Source of the DNA: Syntrophus sp. (in: bacteria)
Lineage (GTDB): Bacteria > Desulfobacterota > Syntrophia > Syntrophales > UBA8958
Length of the DNA stretch: 16,037 nt
NCBI GenBank assembly: GCA_003451635.1
Contig: DMAT01000042.1
Span: 1 to 16,037, forward strand
Direction: 5' to 3'
Both the position numbers and the translations under genes were made by a program. The notes under the pieces are model-generated. The model worked only from the letters and a program-made list of their open reading frames with translations, was not told where the DNA came from and ran no database searches. Shown here in pieces: positions 14,954 to 16,037 of this stretch (the first letter of the stretch is position 1; each line of letters opens with the position of its first letter).

Positions 14954-15451
14954 TTATGCCTCTCCCTTTTTATCGCCGATGCCCATCTCATTGAGAATTT
15001 TGTCTCTCAACGCTGGGTCATCAATAATAGACTGAATTTTCTTCCTGAATTCCGGCACGTTCCCCAATGGCCCCTTCATGCCTTTGATTGCTTCACGCAA
15101 TTCCATCATCTGCTTGAGCTCGGGGACTTGCTGGACAATGGCGTCAGGGTCGAAATCCTTCAACGAGTTGAACTTCAGATTCAACGTCATTTTTTCGTCA
15201 GGCTGGTCGGTCAGCGTATTGGCTACGCTCAAATCCACCGCCAGATTCTGCGCCTTGAGGACATCGTTAAAGTTATCTTTATCAATGTTGATGGGATCGC
15301 GTTCCTCAACACTCCTGTCATCCTTTGCTAGGGTGAAGTCACCCACTATTAACATTTTTAACGGAAGTTCAACTTCTTCCTTGGCATCGCCGGTTGCTGG
15401 GCGATAGGTTATGTTGACTCGTTCCTTGGGTGCTACCGATTCTTCCTGCAT
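14954..15451 (-). CDS. tssB: TssB (VipA), T6SS sheath small subunit
   Basis: A 165-residue protein. The conserved start RVNITYRPATGDAKEEVELPLKMLIVGDF, then DPINIDKDNFNDVLKAQNL, and the segment LNLKFNSLKDFDPDAIVQQVPEL are diagnostic of TssB. It binds TssC to build the sheath. Ribosome binding site GGGAGGT lies about 9 bases before the ATG. This is the first visible gene of the minus-strand tss operon. I found neither a sigma-54 nor a convincing sigma-70 promoter in the DNA just upstream, so the operon may start beyond the window. Confidence 0.97.
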   Translation of the reverse strand: MQEESVAPKERVNITYRPATGDAKEEVELPLKMLIVGDFTLAKDDRSVEERDPINIDKDNFNDVLKAQNLAVDLSVANTLTDQPDEKMTLNLKFNSLKDFDPDAIVQQVPELKQMMELREAIKGMKGPLGNVPEFRKKIQSIIDDPALRDKILNEMGIGDKKGEA

Positions 15452-16037
15452 GTATGCTACCTCCCAGTTGAGATATGATAAAATTGTGTGACCCCAGTCA
15501 GCCGCCGTTCATCTTCTACGCCACAACTGGAATTGTAGGGGTAACTGGATTTGAAAGTAAAGGTAATTTCTCAAAGAGTTTCTTTTGCTGATCATTGTGG
15601 AATAATAACCCCTTGAAGCTGGAAAACCGTGTCAACTCTGGCCTCGTTCATTACCCGTTTCGCGATTGTCTTCTTTTGCCGCTGCATCACTGGAGGGCAT
15701 GCGCATGAGCGGTGAAGACAGGCGGGGAGATGGCGTGTTTTTTAAAAGAAGGCTGTGAAATCAAAAAGATCTGGCGGGCCTGAGTGTATCGAAGATTGCC
15801 ATCCGGAAGGCAGATCCGAATCTGGATGGCCGGGCATAGGCACAAATAATGGGCGGCTGAGCTGAGACTGGGCGAGGAAGGTACTTTTGATGTTTCGGCT
15901 TACATTTATCCAGCTCGTTGTGATCGATTAGATAGGAACTGATTCGTCAGTTCAGTTGTGCTTCAGGAGGTCTGATACCCAATCAAGATGTCGTTGGGCA
16001 CTGAGGTATTGGCGGGCTGCTATGCTGAATGGGGCGG
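15452..16037. other. Gene-poor region upstream of tssB
   Basis: No gene is recognised on either strand in these 586 bases; all frames are broken by stops. A short open stretch on the plus strand near 15780-15840 (translating to LSVSKIAIRKADPNLDGRA, then a stop) could be a relic, but I cannot assign it. The minus strand should carry the promoter of the tss operon. TTGACA (15635-15630) and TATTAT (15607-15602) are present, but 22 bases apart, too far for a normal sigma-70 promoter. No GG-N10-GC sigma-54 pattern with a good -24 box was found. Confidence 0.45.

Noticed and set aside
15602..15635. TTGACA and TATTAT as a tssB promoter
   Set aside because: The 22-base spacing is outside the normal sigma-70 range.
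1..16037. CRISPR arrays, tRNA or rRNA genes, intact transposases
   Set aside because: No regularly spaced repeats, cloverleaf-like sequences, rRNA signatures or transposase motifs were seen on reading both strands.

Overview
The window is part of a type VI secretion system (T6SS) locus of a Gram-negative bacterium. Moderate GC content, a sigma-54 activator with a matching promoter, and a DUF2169/DUF3540/DUF4150 spike cassette would fit a proteobacterial or Desulfobacterota (deltaproteobacterial) genome. That placement is inference; there is no rRNA or other taxonomic marker here.

Layout from left to right. (1) Positions 1-1680, plus strand: the end of a DUF2169-type pentapeptide-repeat protein, then a DUF3540 protein, then a DUF4150 PAAR-like tip protein. 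This is a spike/tip loading cassette, normally found next to vgrG, which must lie to the left. (2) Positions 1697-2671, minus strand: a secreted SUMF1/FGE-fold protein broken by one in-frame TGA and lacking the catalytic cysteines, with a good sigma-70 promoter at 2735-2763. (3) Positions 2842-4806, minus strand: a perfect 18-bp hairpin, a stand-alone hcp, its sigma-54-type promoter, two tandem palindromes spaced like enhancer sites, and the gene of a sigma-54-dependent activator. (4) Positions 4807-6906: an AT-richer insert holding a HEPN-type gene interrupted by a single TAG, flanked by non-coding DNA with repeat-like scraps. (5) Positions 6907-15451, minus strand: the sheath/baseplate operon tssB-tssC-hcp-tssE-tssF-tssG-tssH. 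(6) Positions 15452-16037: upstream DNA in which no gene is recognised.

How the parts work together: TssB/TssC form the contractile sheath around an Hcp tube, TssE/F/G belong to the baseplate, and TssH (ClpV) recycles the contracted sheath. The PAAR-like DUF4150 protein would sharpen the VgrG tip and be loaded by the DUF2169 adaptor. Membrane-complex genes (tssJ, tssL, tssM), tssK, tssA and vgrG are not in the window. The most interesting point is regulatory. The solitary hcp has what looks like its own complete sigma-54 switch (promoter, two enhancer-like sites on one helix face, adjacent activator), while I found no such promoter upstream of tssB. The activator also has a non-canonical GVATGV in place of GAFTGA. 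Two accessory genes each carry exactly one in-frame stop, which suggests recent decay or sequencing error.
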